From Parvularcula sp038749595 (lineage in GTDB: Bacteria; Pseudomonadota; Alphaproteobacteria; Caulobacterales; Parvularculaceae), in NCBI GenBank assembly GCA_038749595.1, contig JBCDHW010000001.1, positions 124,001-188,000 on the forward strand: a DNA stretch of 64,000 nucleotides, in the 5' to 3' direction. The notes below the pieces were generated by a model, which worked only from the letters and a program-made list of their open reading frames with translations, was not told the DNA's origin and made no database searches. Shown one piece after another: positions 1 to 7,652 of the stretch; position 1 is the first letter of the stretch; every line of letters starts with the position of its first letter. Position numbers and translations under genes: made by a program.

Positions 1-1083
1 TTCGCTCGCATGTACGTAGTCCCCATCATAGCCGAGGATCACCAAGGTATTTTTTCGCTCGAGATGGGAGTATAGCGACTCGTACCATTGCCGCCCCTCG
101 ATGTTCTGCAATTCTGGCCCAGCAACGTCGAGGAACCGCCGTGCGATCGGCGACCTTCCGTCAAGTATTTTGTCGAAGACGTCTATTGCAAACTTCTTTT
201 GTGGAAAGAGCTGAATAAGCCGTTGGATGTGCGCAGCGCCGATGTTGAAAATTACGGAGTCAGGGTCACTTTCAGCAGCCTTCTTGACTTTAAACCTCCT
301 GAAAAAGAGCAACGATCCTACAATATCCACGGTGCTGTACCCTTGAGGCATTATATACCAGGCGACTGCAGCCTCTTCTGCTCTGGTAAGCATTGTCCAA
401 CGTATCAAATTGTTGCTCAACGTCACAAGGTCTGGATTGAATTCACTCTCATCGACGGACAGGGATGATGGAAGGAACTTTTTGAGTTTCGCAAACGGCG
501 AGATTCTCCGGGGGTCGCTTGACGTCTCTAAATCGTGAAATTTGACTTGGGCCTGAAAGATCTGAGGCGCGTAAAGGTCTGATTTCATCAAGTCGAAAGC
601 GCCATGCAACTCACCCGAACAAATATCGAGCTCCTTTTGAACCTCCCGCTCATCGAAAATCTGCGATACTTTTCGTGTAAAGTCCTCAAACGAGATCTTC
701 TTTCCGTCCGGCACAGTGTCTAAAGCGTCAGACGCGATGTCGGTTGTTCGGTTCCCCGCAATCATGAGGTTTTTTACAGAGGAGGTGAATGCGATATAGA
801 CTTGTAAGGTCTGTTCGATCTTCTTCTCGACAAATTCGAGAGTTTCGACGTCCCCTTGTCGACTAGCAATCATCGCCCCGAGAAAAGCGCCCGCGATACC
901 GATAATGATACTGACCGGTAGGCCGATGATGAATGAGAAATACTCCCCTGAATTTCCTAAGAGCGATATCTCATCAGGGTTCGCTGAAACATACTGGTTT
1001 GTGAAGAGGTTGAGTAAAAAAGGACCTCCCACAACCAGCAGAATAGCGATCAATACAGCAGCCGGCCAAAGACGGAATGACAT
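1..1083 (-). CDS. Two-helix membrane protein of unknown function (3' end cut by window edge)
   Basis: Reading the minus strand from the ATG at 1083 gives 361 codons without a stop, running off the window at base 1, so the C-terminus is missing. Two hydrophobic segments lie at about residues 6-26 and 47-73, followed by a long soluble, charged and mostly helical part that would be cytoplasmic if the first helix enters N-in. I see no catalytic motif and do not recognise the family. Base composition is clearly more AT-rich than the downstream genes, which may mark recent acquisition or an island edge. The plus-strand open frames inside it (for example 88-468) lie in exactly opposed phase and are antisense shadows. 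The gene reality is well supported by the length of the open frame at this composition; the function is unknown. Confidence 0.8.
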   Translation of the reverse strand, partial: MSFRLWPAAVLIAILLVVGGPFLLNLFTNQYVSANPDEISLLGNSGEYFSFIIGLPVSIIIGIAGAFLGAMIASRQGDVETLEFVEKKIEQTLQVYIAFTSSVKNLMIAGNRTTDIASDALDTVPDGKKISFEDFTRKVSQIFDEREVQKELDICSGELHGAFDLMKSDLYAPQIFQAQVKFHDLETSSDPRRISPFAKLKKFLPSSLSVDESEFNPDLVTLSNNLIRWTMLTRAEEAAVAWYIMPQGYSTVDIVGSLLFFRRFKVKKAAESDPDSVIFNIGAAHIQRLIQLFPQKKFAIDVFDKILDGRSPIARRFLDVAGPELQNIEGRQWYESLYSHLERKNTLVILGYDGDYVHASE

Positions 1084-1564
1084 TACCCCACCCAAATTTC
1101 CCCAATGCCCGAGTATTAACCATCTTAGGTACTGTTTCAAGGGGCAGATTTTGGGTTGGTGGGGGTTGTGGGGTTCGTTTCGGCGGCCTGGGGGACGCCG
1201 CCTGGGCTGACCTGTTTTGTGATCACTGCGTCGTGACGCGGTTGACACGCCGGGCGGGGGTTTCCGGCGGATTTTTGGGGCGTGGTGGCCAGCTCTGTTG
1301 AGGTTGGAACGCCGAGGGCTTGTCTCGGTCCTTTGGTTGTCAGCTGGCGTGTTCGTCCGGTCGCTCGCGGTCGGTCCCTTGCAACACGGCCTCGCAGGGT
1401 TGCAGAGGTGGGGTGGTTGGTGACAGCGGGGTGCCGGTGGATTGCGCGTTTTGCGCGATGTTGCGGTGCGGGGTGCGCGCGCGCGGGCTCTTTTTGTTGC
1501 GAAATTCCTGTCTTTTTCGAAACATGGTTGTGACTCCGTCAATTCTCCATGTTACGCTGCAGCC
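1084..1564. other. 480-bp intergenic region, G/T-rich on the plus strand
   Basis: This gap separates the divergent membrane-protein gene and the lipoprotein gene. The plus strand is markedly rich in G and T runs from about 1140 to 1450, and the composition switches abruptly from the AT-rich gene to its left. Several short open frames cross it but none has a ribosome site or recognisable protein. No tRNA, tmRNA, RNase P or SRP RNA signature was recognised. A promoter for the lipoprotein gene probably lies near 1525-1560, where a TTGTGA element precedes the start by about 35 bases, but this is weak evidence. Confidence 0.45.
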
Positions 1565-2173
1565 ATGGGTAGGTGGCGATGGACAGCTTTGGTCGTCGCG
1601 GGGGTGAGCTTAACGGCTTGTCACACGCGAGCGCCTGACGCGGAGGATGGGATCCGCGGCGGCTTGACCGAGGGCATCCTCGCGCCGCTGGAGGACTTTA
1701 ACATCCGCCGCGAGGAAATCCCGCCGCTTCTGGCCACGCTGGACGTTTATGAGAAACAAGTTCCGTCGAGCTGCCGCGGTATCGAACTTGAGGTGATGGC
1801 GCTCGAGAGCTTTGTCGGCTCGGACGTGGATGCCGTCGATCTCTCGGCGGACAGCCTGTCGCTGCGGGGACGGGCGAAGTCGATTGTGGATGACCAAGCC
1901 TATGGGCTGGTGAGCGACTTTACCCGCGATATCATTCCGTTCCGCGCCATGGTGCGCCGCGCTACGGGCGCTTCGGCGCATGATAAGGACATCCGCCAAG
2001 CCTATCGCCGGGGACACCTGCGCCGGAGCTACCTCAAAGGGATCGGCTTTGCGATGGGTTGCGAAGGGGCCGCGGCGCCGCGCTTCCCGCAGACGATCGC
2101 CGCAAAGCGCGCGGAGGACCGGGAAGTGGAGGAAACCACCTTCACTGTGCTTGAGGTGCCGCCGCCCTGGTAA
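1565..2173 (+). CDS. Predicted lipoprotein, unknown function
   Basis: A 202-residue protein when started at the ATG at 1565, which gives a short basic N-terminus, a hydrophobic stretch and a lipobox ending at Cys19 (S-L-T-A-C). An upstream in-frame start at 1442 would bury this lipoprotein signal inside a longer, unlikely leader, so I reject it. The mature part is mixed polar and basic with no motif I recognise. It lies 63 bp before scoA on the same strand, and could be co-transcribed, but has no obvious link to CoA transfer. An open frame on the opposite strand (1610-2896) spans this gene and scoA and is a shadow. Confidence 0.75.
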   Translation: MGRWRWTALVVAGVSLTACHTRAPDAEDGIRGGLTEGILAPLEDFNIRREEIPPLLATLDVYEKQVPSSCRGIELEVMALESFVGSDVDAVDLSADSLSLRGRAKSIVDDQAYGLVSDFTRDIIPFRAMVRRATGASAHDKDIRQAYRRGHLRRSYLKGIGFAMGCEGAAAPRFPQTIAAKRAEDREVEETTFTVLEVPPPW

Positions 2174-2236
2174 CCATCTTGCGCACTGCACAACTCTGCG
2201 CGAGAGGGGTGCAGCATTCAGCAAGAGGGATCCCCG

Positions 2237-2935
2237 ATGGCGAATAAGGTGTTTGCGAACGCAGCGGCCGCGCTCGACGGCAACGTGTCGGACGGCATGA
2301 CGGTGATGGCCGGGGGCTTTGGCCTGTGCGGCATCCCCGAGCAGCTGATCATCGCCCTCCGCGACACGGGTGTGAAGGACATCACGGTGATCTCGAACAA
2401 TGCGGGCGTCGATGATTGGGGCCTGGGGCTGCTTCTTCAGACGCGGCAGATCAAGAAGATGGTCAGCTCTTACGTTGGTGAGAATAAGACGTTTGAAGAG
2501 CAATACCTCTCGGGCCAGCTCGAGCTGGAGTTCAACCCGCAGGGCACTTTGGCTGAGCGCATCCGGGCGGGCGGGGCAGGGATCCCGGCGTTCTTCACCA
2601 AGACCGGCGTGGGGACGGCGATCGCTGAGGGGAAAGAAGAGCGGGTTTTCGACGGTGAGCGCTTTATCATGGAGACGGGCCTCGTCGCCGACCTGTCGAT
2701 CGTCCGTGCATGGAAGGGTGACAAGGAAGGCAACCTCGTCTTTCGCAAGACGGCGCGTAATTTTAACCCGATGATGGCCACCGCTGGCCGCTTTTGCGTG
2801 GCCGAGGTGGAGGAGCTGGTCGAGGTCGGTGATCTGGACCCGGATCAAATCCACACGCCGGGCATCTACGTCGACCGGATCGTCAAGGCCGAGCAAGAGA
2901 AGCGCATTGAGCAGCGCACGGTGCGGGCTGCTTGA
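2237..2935 (+). CDS. scoA: Succinyl-CoA:3-ketoacid CoA transferase, subunit A
   Basis: A 232-residue class I CoA transferase alpha subunit, the usual length. It carries the glycine-rich signature GGFGLCGIPE at residues 26-35, and the family's conserved SNNAG near residue 53. With the B subunit it moves CoA from succinyl-CoA to acetoacetate (or a similar 3-oxoacid), letting the cell use ketone bodies or recycle acetoacetyl units from polyhydroxybutyrate. A GAGGG ribosome site lies a few bases before the ATG. The partner subunit is encoded 340 bp downstream at 3276, but a small membrane-protein gene is inserted between them. Substrate preference within the OXCT family cannot be read with certainty. 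Confidence 0.95.
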   Translation: MANKVFANAAAALDGNVSDGMTVMAGGFGLCGIPEQLIIALRDTGVKDITVISNNAGVDDWGLGLLLQTRQIKKMVSSYVGENKTFEEQYLSGQLELEFNPQGTLAERIRAGGAGIPAFFTKTGVGTAIAEGKEERVFDGERFIMETGLVADLSIVRAWKGDKEGNLVFRKTARNFNPMMATAGRFCVAEVEELVEVGDLDPDQIHTPGIYVDRIVKAEQEKRIEQRTVRAA

Positions 2936-3246
2936 CCGTGTTCCGGTGGCTCATCGTTTGGCTGGTTGCCGGGATTGAGCTTGTTTCGCTTCTCTGGGGC
3001 TTGCTGACGGTGGGGTTGTCAGGTCTTTACCTTGTGAGCGCGGTTCTTTGGTGGACCTTTGAAATTGGGTCGAGCCCGGATCCTCTGGTCCCCCCAATTC
3101 AGATCGTTCAGGTCGCACTTCTTTACGGGTTCCCATTCGTGCTGTTGGGTGTTGTCCTCGAATTCGCCCGTAGAAGGTTATCTAGAGATTTGAATAGTCT
3201 GCAGAGTTACGAGCTCCAACGAACCCGTCTCAGGCGGAATCGTTAA
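2932..3246 (+). CDS. Small two/three-helix membrane protein between scoA and scoB
   Basis: An open frame of about 104 codons starting at a TTG that overlaps the scoA stop (TTGA); a GTG two codons later (2938) is an alternative start. Hydrophobic segments occupy about residues 5-44 and 58-80, and the C-terminal quarter is strongly basic (many Arg). It has no family I recognise. Its position, reading direction and overlap suggest translational coupling to scoA. Codon use is less GC-rich than in scoA and scoB, and no good Shine-Dalgarno is visible, so it could be an insertion into the scoAB unit or, less likely, a non-coding remnant. The hydrophobic pattern argues that it is a real protein. Confidence 0.6.
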   Translation: MTVFRWLIVWLVAGIELVSLLWGLLTVGLSGLYLVSAVLWWTFEIGSSPDPLVPPIQIVQVALLYGFPFVLLGVVLEFARRRLSRDLNSLQSYELQRTRLRRNR

Positions 3247-3275
3247 GTCACAGTTTTTTCACAAGGAGGGAATTC

Positions 3276-3911
3276 ATGCCCTGGACCCGTGATCAGATGG
3301 CTGAAAAGGCCGCACACGAATTACAAGATGGTTTCTACGTCAACTTGGGGATCGGGATTCCGACCCTCGTTGCGAACTACATCCCTGAGGGGATGGAGGT
3401 AACGCTGCAGTCGGAGAACGGGATGCTCGGTATGGGTCCTTTCCCGACCGAGGATGAGGTCGACGCGGATCTTATCAATGCGGGCAAACAGACGATCACG
3501 GAGCTTTCGAAGACCAGCTTCTTCTCCTCCGCCGACAGTTTCGCGATGATCCGTGGGGGGCATATCAACCTGTCGATCCTCGGCGCGATGGAGGTGAGCC
3601 AAGGCGGCGACCTTGCGAACTGGATGATCCCCGGCAAGATGGTCAAAGGGATGGGCGGCGCCATGGATCTCGTGGCCGGCGTCAAGCGCGTCGTGGTGCT
3701 GATGGACCACGTCTCGAAAAAGGGCGACCCGAAGGTGCTGGAGGAATGCACCTTGCCGCTGACGGGTGTTGCGTGTGTGGACCGGGTGATCTCTAGCCAC
3801 GCGGTCTTCGACGTCGACAAAACGGCCAAGCGGCTCAAGCTCGTCGAGATGGCGCCGGAGGTGACCCTCGACGCCCTGCGCGAGACCACGAAAGCGGCGT
3901 TCGACGCTTAA
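3276..3911 (+). CDS. scoB: Succinyl-CoA:3-ketoacid CoA transferase, subunit B
   Basis: A 211-residue class I CoA transferase beta subunit of normal length. The SENG motif at residues 46-49 contains the catalytic glutamate (Glu47) that forms the covalent glutamyl-CoA thioester in this family, and the GIGIPT stretch near residue 25 is also characteristic. A strong ribosome site (AAGGAGGG) precedes the ATG at ideal spacing. It pairs with the A subunit at 2237 to form the active enzyme, and probably lies in the same transcript despite the intervening small membrane gene. The stretch 3912-4017 downstream shows no clear terminator. Confidence 0.95.
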   Translation: MPWTRDQMAEKAAHELQDGFYVNLGIGIPTLVANYIPEGMEVTLQSENGMLGMGPFPTEDEVDADLINAGKQTITELSKTSFFSSADSFAMIRGGHINLSILGAMEVSQGGDLANWMIPGKMVKGMGGAMDLVAGVKRVVVLMDHVSKKGDPKVLEECTLPLTGVACVDRVISSHAVFDVDKTAKRLKLVEMAPEVTLDALRETTKAAFDA

Positions 3912-4017
3912 GCTACCCCGGCGCGCGCCTCTGGCCGAGTGTTCACGTGGCTGCTCATGATTGCGGCGCTTTTTGCGGCTAAGCTTCAGAGCGCAGCGAT
4001 CAGCGGGAGAGTTGGCG

Positions 4018-5193
4018 ATGCGTTGGACGAAGCTTTGTGCGGCGTTGGCAGCGGTTGCTGCGTGTTCGGGCGGCGACAGTGAAGAAGCGCCGATGGTGCC
4101 GCTTCCGATTGTGATGCCTCAGCCTGAAACGCCGCCGTTTGCGATTGCGGGTCTGCCAGCCGGCAATCACGCGGGATATATCATCGGCTTTGATCCCCTT
4201 GATACCGCGCGACAGGTGCGGGTGACCGCGTTGCTTGATGAGGCGACGGCGACGGGCAACACGCTGTCTCGGGTGCAGCTGGATTGGGCGGAGCTTGAGC
4301 CTTCGCCCGGAATGTTCGACCGGGCGCCCCTCGATGAAGCCCTGGCGGCGGCGACAGAGATCGGTACACGACGCTTTGTCCTGGTGAGTACCCTCGACAC
4401 GGGTGTCCTGACGATCCCGGAAGATTTTCTCGACGATGGCGCGCTGCGTCCCGGTCTTCGTTTGTCGGACGAGGAAGTCGCCGGGCGGTTCGAAGCGTTT
4501 CTCGACTGGTTGCTGCCGATTTTGACCAGCGAAAATGTCTGGGGACTGTCGATTGCCAATGAGGGCGAGACGCTGATTGAGGACGGGACGGTCAGTTCGG
4601 CGGAAGCGGAGACGTTTGTTGAGCGTGGGCTTCGTCAGATCGCGGACGATGCGCCCGAGCTTGCCCGCGGGGTGACGCTGACCTTCACCGGGCCGGAGGC
4701 GTTTAGCGACTATGCCGAGGCGGTGCTGAGCAACAGTAATCTTGCGATTTACAACTACTATTGCCTCGACGAAACGCTGGTCACCACGCGGCGTCCCGTT
4801 TGGGAGTCCGCGACGGCAGCCATGCGGCAGAATTCTGGTGACTTGCCGATCATGCTGCAAGAGCTGGGGTGCCCTGTCGGGTATGAGGACCAGCCGAGTG
4901 ATCTTCAGAGCGCGCCGAGTGTGCAGGCGGACTTCTTTGATTATTTCGCCGAGGTGATCCGGGACGACCAGCAATTTCGCGCCGTTTATGCCTTCCAGCT
5001 GCTCGATTGGTCGCCGGAACTCGCAGCGAGTTTTGTTGCACCGGTCCGGGAGGAGGGGGAGCAGCTCGCGGCGGACCGGCTTGAAGAATGGCTTGCCACG
5101 TCAGGGCTTTGTTCGTGGTCGGAAGACCTTTGCCGCCCCGGTTGGCAGTCCTGGCTGGACCTCACCGAAGCGGCGGCCGTTACGCAGCAGTAA
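4018..5193 (+). CDS. Lipoprotein with clan GH-A glycoside-hydrolase-like barrel
   Basis: A 391-residue protein from the ATG at 4018, which gives a lipoprotein signal with lipobox V-A-A-C (Cys16) and follows a GGGAGA ribosome site; an upstream TTG at 3961 adds an implausible leader. The mature protein resembles (beta/alpha)8 glycoside hydrolases of clan GH-A: an R-x-Q-L-D-W-x-E-L-E-P strand pattern near residue 85, an Asn-Glu pair (Asn181-Glu182, in SIANEGE) typical of the acid/base residue, and a second Glu282 (LQELGCP) about 100 residues later in the nucleophile position. These suggest an outer-membrane-anchored or periplasmic polysaccharide-cleaving enzyme. The GH family and substrate are not identifiable by eye, and no sugar-uptake genes lie nearby. 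Confidence 0.65.
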   Translation: MRWTKLCAALAAVAACSGGDSEEAPMVPLPIVMPQPETPPFAIAGLPAGNHAGYIIGFDPLDTARQVRVTALLDEATATGNTLSRVQLDWAELEPSPGMFDRAPLDEALAAATEIGTRRFVLVSTLDTGVLTIPEDFLDDGALRPGLRLSDEEVAGRFEAFLDWLLPILTSENVWGLSIANEGETLIEDGTVSSAEAETFVERGLRQIADDAPELARGVTLTFTGPEAFSDYAEAVLSNSNLAIYNYYCLDETLVTTRRPVWESATAAMRQNSGDLPIMLQELGCPVGYEDQPSDLQSAPSVQADFFDYFAEVIRDDQQFRAVYAFQLLDWSPELAASFVAPVREEGEQLAADRLEEWLATSGLCSWSEDLCRPGWQSWLDLTEAAAVTQQ

Positions 5194-5235
5194 ACGGCCC
5201 GCAAGGCCGGTTGTGCTCAACGGGTTTTGTGGCGC

Positions 5236-5889
5236 CTACCACCTATTGAGCCGCGGTAGGATCACCGCGGCTGCAAGGGTGGTGAGGGCGACGGCGCCGC
5301 CGTACCAGACGGCGATGTAGGCGACGTTCATGAACGGGCACTGTAATCCGTAGACGAACACACCCCAGCTTCCCGACGCGATCCCGATGAAGAGGGCGGT
5401 CATCAACGGCTGGGTCGGCGCGGCGCCGCGCATGAAGATCGTCAGGCCAATGAACATTGGCAGGGCAAAGCTCACCGAGCTGATGAGACACGTGATCCCC
5501 TTGGACGGCATCAGGATGTTCATTGCTCCGCCGCCGAAACTGCGATCGAGGCTGAGGATCCCGAACCCGAGAAGCAGCCCGCCAATGGCAAGAGCCAGGT
5601 TGTTTTGCCTTGGCGCCGTTGGCTCAAAGCTACGGAACGCGATCATCGCGAAGCCTAACGTGAGGCCGCCGAGCATCAGCGACTTGGCGATCAGCTGCGA
5701 GGGGTTGTGGGTGAACACGGCCGCCGAATTGGCACCGAGCAGGGCCATGGTGCCGAGCAATTGCAGGGCGAGAATGCCGACAAGGATCAGCGCTTCACGG
5801 CCGGAGCGGCGACGACGGACGGGGCTGAGGCTTTCGCTGAGACCCGCGATGAGGGACGCGTTGCCCCCGCTGGACGACAACTCATTCAT
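5236..5889 (-). CDS. nrsF: NrsF-type membrane anti-sigma factor (DUF1109)
   Basis: A 217-residue inner-membrane protein with a soluble N-terminus of about 30 residues and six hydrophobic segments, matching the NrsF/DUF1109 family that holds SigF-type ECF sigma factors inactive at the membrane. Two cysteines, Cys134 (GITC) and Cys184 (LQCP), are spaced exactly 50 residues apart, as the two conserved cysteines are in the characterised Caulobacter NrsF, where they are needed for release of the sigma factor. The start overlaps the end of the sigma gene by 8 bases, so the two are translationally coupled. It is probably a sensor of oxidative or heavy-metal stress, by analogy only. Confidence 0.85.
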   Translation of the reverse strand: MNELSSSGGNASLIAGLSESLSPVRRRRSGREALILVGILALQLLGTMALLGANSAAVFTHNPSQLIAKSLMLGGLTLGFAMIAFRSFEPTAPRQNNLALAIGGLLLGFGILSLDRSFGGGAMNILMPSKGITCLISSVSFALPMFIGLTIFMRGAAPTQPLMTALFIGIASGSWGVFVYGLQCPFMNVAYIAVWYGGAVALTTLAAAVILPRLNRW

Positions 5890-6466
5890 TTGCTTCTTCC
5901 AATTTTTTCATCATCCGTTTCATGCCGCGGTGAATGCGCACTTTGACGGAGGACAGGCTCTGGCCTGTCATGGTTGCCACTTCGTCGAGAGCGTAGCCGT
6001 CGATCTTAGCGAGCCTGATCGCTTCGGCTTGGTTCTCGGGGATATGGGAGAGCAGACGCTCTAGGATGAGCTTCGACATGACCGCACTTTCGTGCCCAGC
6101 CACCGATCCCTGGTCCTCAAGCTCGACTTCTTCAGCGCGGTAGTGCTTGCGCAGGCGGTCGAGCCATTTGTACCGGGCGATGGCGACGAACCATGGCGCG
6201 AAAGGTTTCTCCGGATCGTAGGTGTGCCGTTTGCGGTGAAGCGCCATCAGGGCTTCCTGGGCGATGTCTTCTACGCTTTCCGGGGCGACCCGGCGTGCCA
6301 GAAAGATCCTGAGCCACGCGTCACACGCGCTCAAAACCTCGTGATAGGCACGCTTGTCGCCTGCTTGGGCTTTGGCCATCAGGGGGCCTAGTCCCGAGAG
6401 GTCTGTGGCGGACCGCGACGATGGCCGCTGCCCCCCAACTACCTTTAAGTGCGATGCGCCGGTCAT
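5882..6466 (-). CDS. sigF: ECF RNA polymerase sigma factor, SigF-like
   Basis: A 194-residue ECF sigma factor. Region 2 lies at about residues 30-100 (AQAGDKRAYHEVL, EDIAQEALMALH, PWFVAIARYKWLDRLRK) and region 4 at about 135-190 (LLSHIPENQAEAIRL, SLSSVKVRIHRG helix-turn-helix). Its coupled partner is an NrsF-type anti-sigma, placing it with the Caulobacter SigF group. It would direct RNA polymerase to stress-response promoters once released from NrsF. A GTAACC element upstream (6514-6519) suggests it controls its own transcription. No obvious effector gene follows in the operon, so the targets must lie elsewhere. Confidence 0.9.
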   Translation of the reverse strand: MTGASHLKVVGGQRPSSRSATDLSGLGPLMAKAQAGDKRAYHEVLSACDAWLRIFLARRVAPESVEDIAQEALMALHRKRHTYDPEKPFAPWFVAIARYKWLDRLRKHYRAEEVELEDQGSVAGHESAVMSKLILERLLSHIPENQAEAIRLAKIDGYALDEVATMTGQSLSSVKVRIHRGMKRMMKKLEEANE

Positions 6467-6494
6467 GCCGTGCTCCCTTATCCTGAAGCCTTAT

Positions 6495-6519
6495 TCTCGC
6501 GCGGGGGCCAAACGGTTAC
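6495..6519 (-). promoter_or_regulatory. Candidate SigF-type promoter of sigF-nrsF
   Basis: On the minus strand an exact GTAACC (6519-6514) is followed after 14 bases by CGAGA (6499-6495), about 30 bases before the sigF ATG at 6466. GTAACC with a CGAA-type -10 is the pattern known for Caulobacter SigF, where the spacing is about 16 bases, so the -35 matches well while the spacing and -10 are imperfect. Autoregulation is an inference. The rest of the 243-bp divergent region to 6709 shows no other feature I recognise. Confidence 0.45.
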
Positions 6520-6709
6520 AGGTGAGCATCGGCCAAGGACGCGATTTTCGTCCAACGGTTTCCGCAGCAGGATTTAGTGCGCGATCGCTAAGCGTCCCGC
6601 CGATGGAGGAGTGCTCCCCGCCAGGCGTCGAGGGACCTGCGTTCGCTTTGCTGGGTGCGTCGCCTAAGGTCTCCGGAGGCTATCGCTCGGTTGGAGGAGG
6701 AAGGATGAA

Positions 6710-7642
6710 GTGGCGAGAAAAACGCCAGTGACGGATGCCCCGCCGGCCCGAGAGACTGATCTTCCGGCGCTCCCGGCTGGCTGGTTCGCTGCGACGTATA
6801 AAGTGCTGGCGACTGGAGAGCTGGCCGTTGCTTTGGCTGACGTGGACCTTGGCTACGGCAGCGCGGAGGCGTCTCTGTCGATCCCTCGAAATGCCCAGGC
6901 TAAAATATGCGTACTGGGCGAAGGTCAGTGGCTCGAAGCGCTGTCTTTTCCGCTGGGCCAGCTCCGATATCCAGAATTCGATCAGCTTCCCGATGGCCGG
7001 TGGCTCGTTGCGAATGCGCGGTCTCGCGGTGAGCAAAACGCCAGCATCTTCGGGCTCGATGGTTTCGAAGAGCGCCGGATCGTTCTGGGCGACGGGATCG
7101 CACACATCCAAATTGATCGGAGATCGAACATTTGTGTTGGCTGGTTCAATGAAGGGGTCTTTGGCAATGCCAACGCCGCGTGGCGGGTCGAAGACCTTCA
7201 GTGGCCGCCTAGTTCCTACGGTGTTGCAGCCTTCGATGAACACGGCGCGGTGCTTCAGGTTGCTGACGGCCACGTCGTGTCAGATTGCTATGCACTGAAT
7301 GTGTGGGGCGATGAGGCGTGGTTCTGTCCCTATACCGACTTTCCCATCTGCCGCTTTCGAAACGGCTCGGATCAGGCTTGGGCGACGGAATTACGTGGCC
7401 CCGTCGCGGTTGCGGTTCGTTTCCCACTCGTTTTGGCTGCGGGTGGGTACGGCGAAGACTTCAACGAAGCGGTACTGCTGATGATCGATGGGGAAGAGGC
7501 CAACGTGTTGGGCACCTGGTCACTTCCATTTGGCGTGAATGATAGGAAATCACTCCGTTACTTCGACGGGCGCAACGACACAATCTCCGTTGTTACGGGA
7601 GACCGCTGGCTCCAGTGGTCGGTGGAGGATTTCCTCTCATAG
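6710..7642 (+). CDS. Hypothetical protein, possible beta-propeller
   Basis: A 310-residue protein starting at the GTG at 6710, which lies at good distance from an AGGAGGA ribosome site. An ATG six bases upstream is in another frame and stops after eight codons. There is no signal peptide. The sequence alternates short beta-like strands with motifs such as LPDGRWLVANAR and GLDGFEERRIVLGDGI that resemble blades of WD40/NHL-like propellers, and contains several Trp and Asp-Gly turns. No catalytic motif is visible. It stands alone between the divergent sigma operon and the convergent engB gene. The coding nature is well supported; the fold is a guess. Confidence 0.75.
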   Translation: MARKTPVTDAPPARETDLPALPAGWFAATYKVLATGELAVALADVDLGYGSAEASLSIPRNAQAKICVLGEGQWLEALSFPLGQLRYPEFDQLPDGRWLVANARSRGEQNASIFGLDGFEERRIVLGDGIAHIQIDRRSNICVGWFNEGVFGNANAAWRVEDLQWPPSSYGVAAFDEHGAVLQVADGHVVSDCYALNVWGDEAWFCPYTDFPICRFRNGSDQAWATELRGPVAVAVRFPLVLAAGGYGEDFNEAVLLMIDGEEANVLGTWSLPFGVNDRKSLRYFDGRNDTISVVTGDRWLQWSVEDFLS

Positions 7643-7652
7643 GAACCGCAGG

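Noticed and set aside
905..1301. Short plus-strand open frames crossing the start of the left-edge gene
   Set aside because: They oppose a 361-codon minus-strand frame, and neither has a ribosome site nor a recognisable product.
1130..1500. Housekeeping RNA (RNase P, tmRNA, SRP RNA) in the G/T-rich gap
   Set aside because: None of the conserved core sequences of these RNAs could be found.
1610..2896. 428-codon open frame on the minus strand
   Set aside because: It lies antisense to both the lipoprotein gene and scoA, has no ribosome site or family match, and is a typical shadow of GC-rich coding DNA.
6680..7273. 197-codon minus-strand open frame
   Set aside because: It is antisense to the propeller-like gene, which has a GTG start at ideal distance from AGGAGGA.
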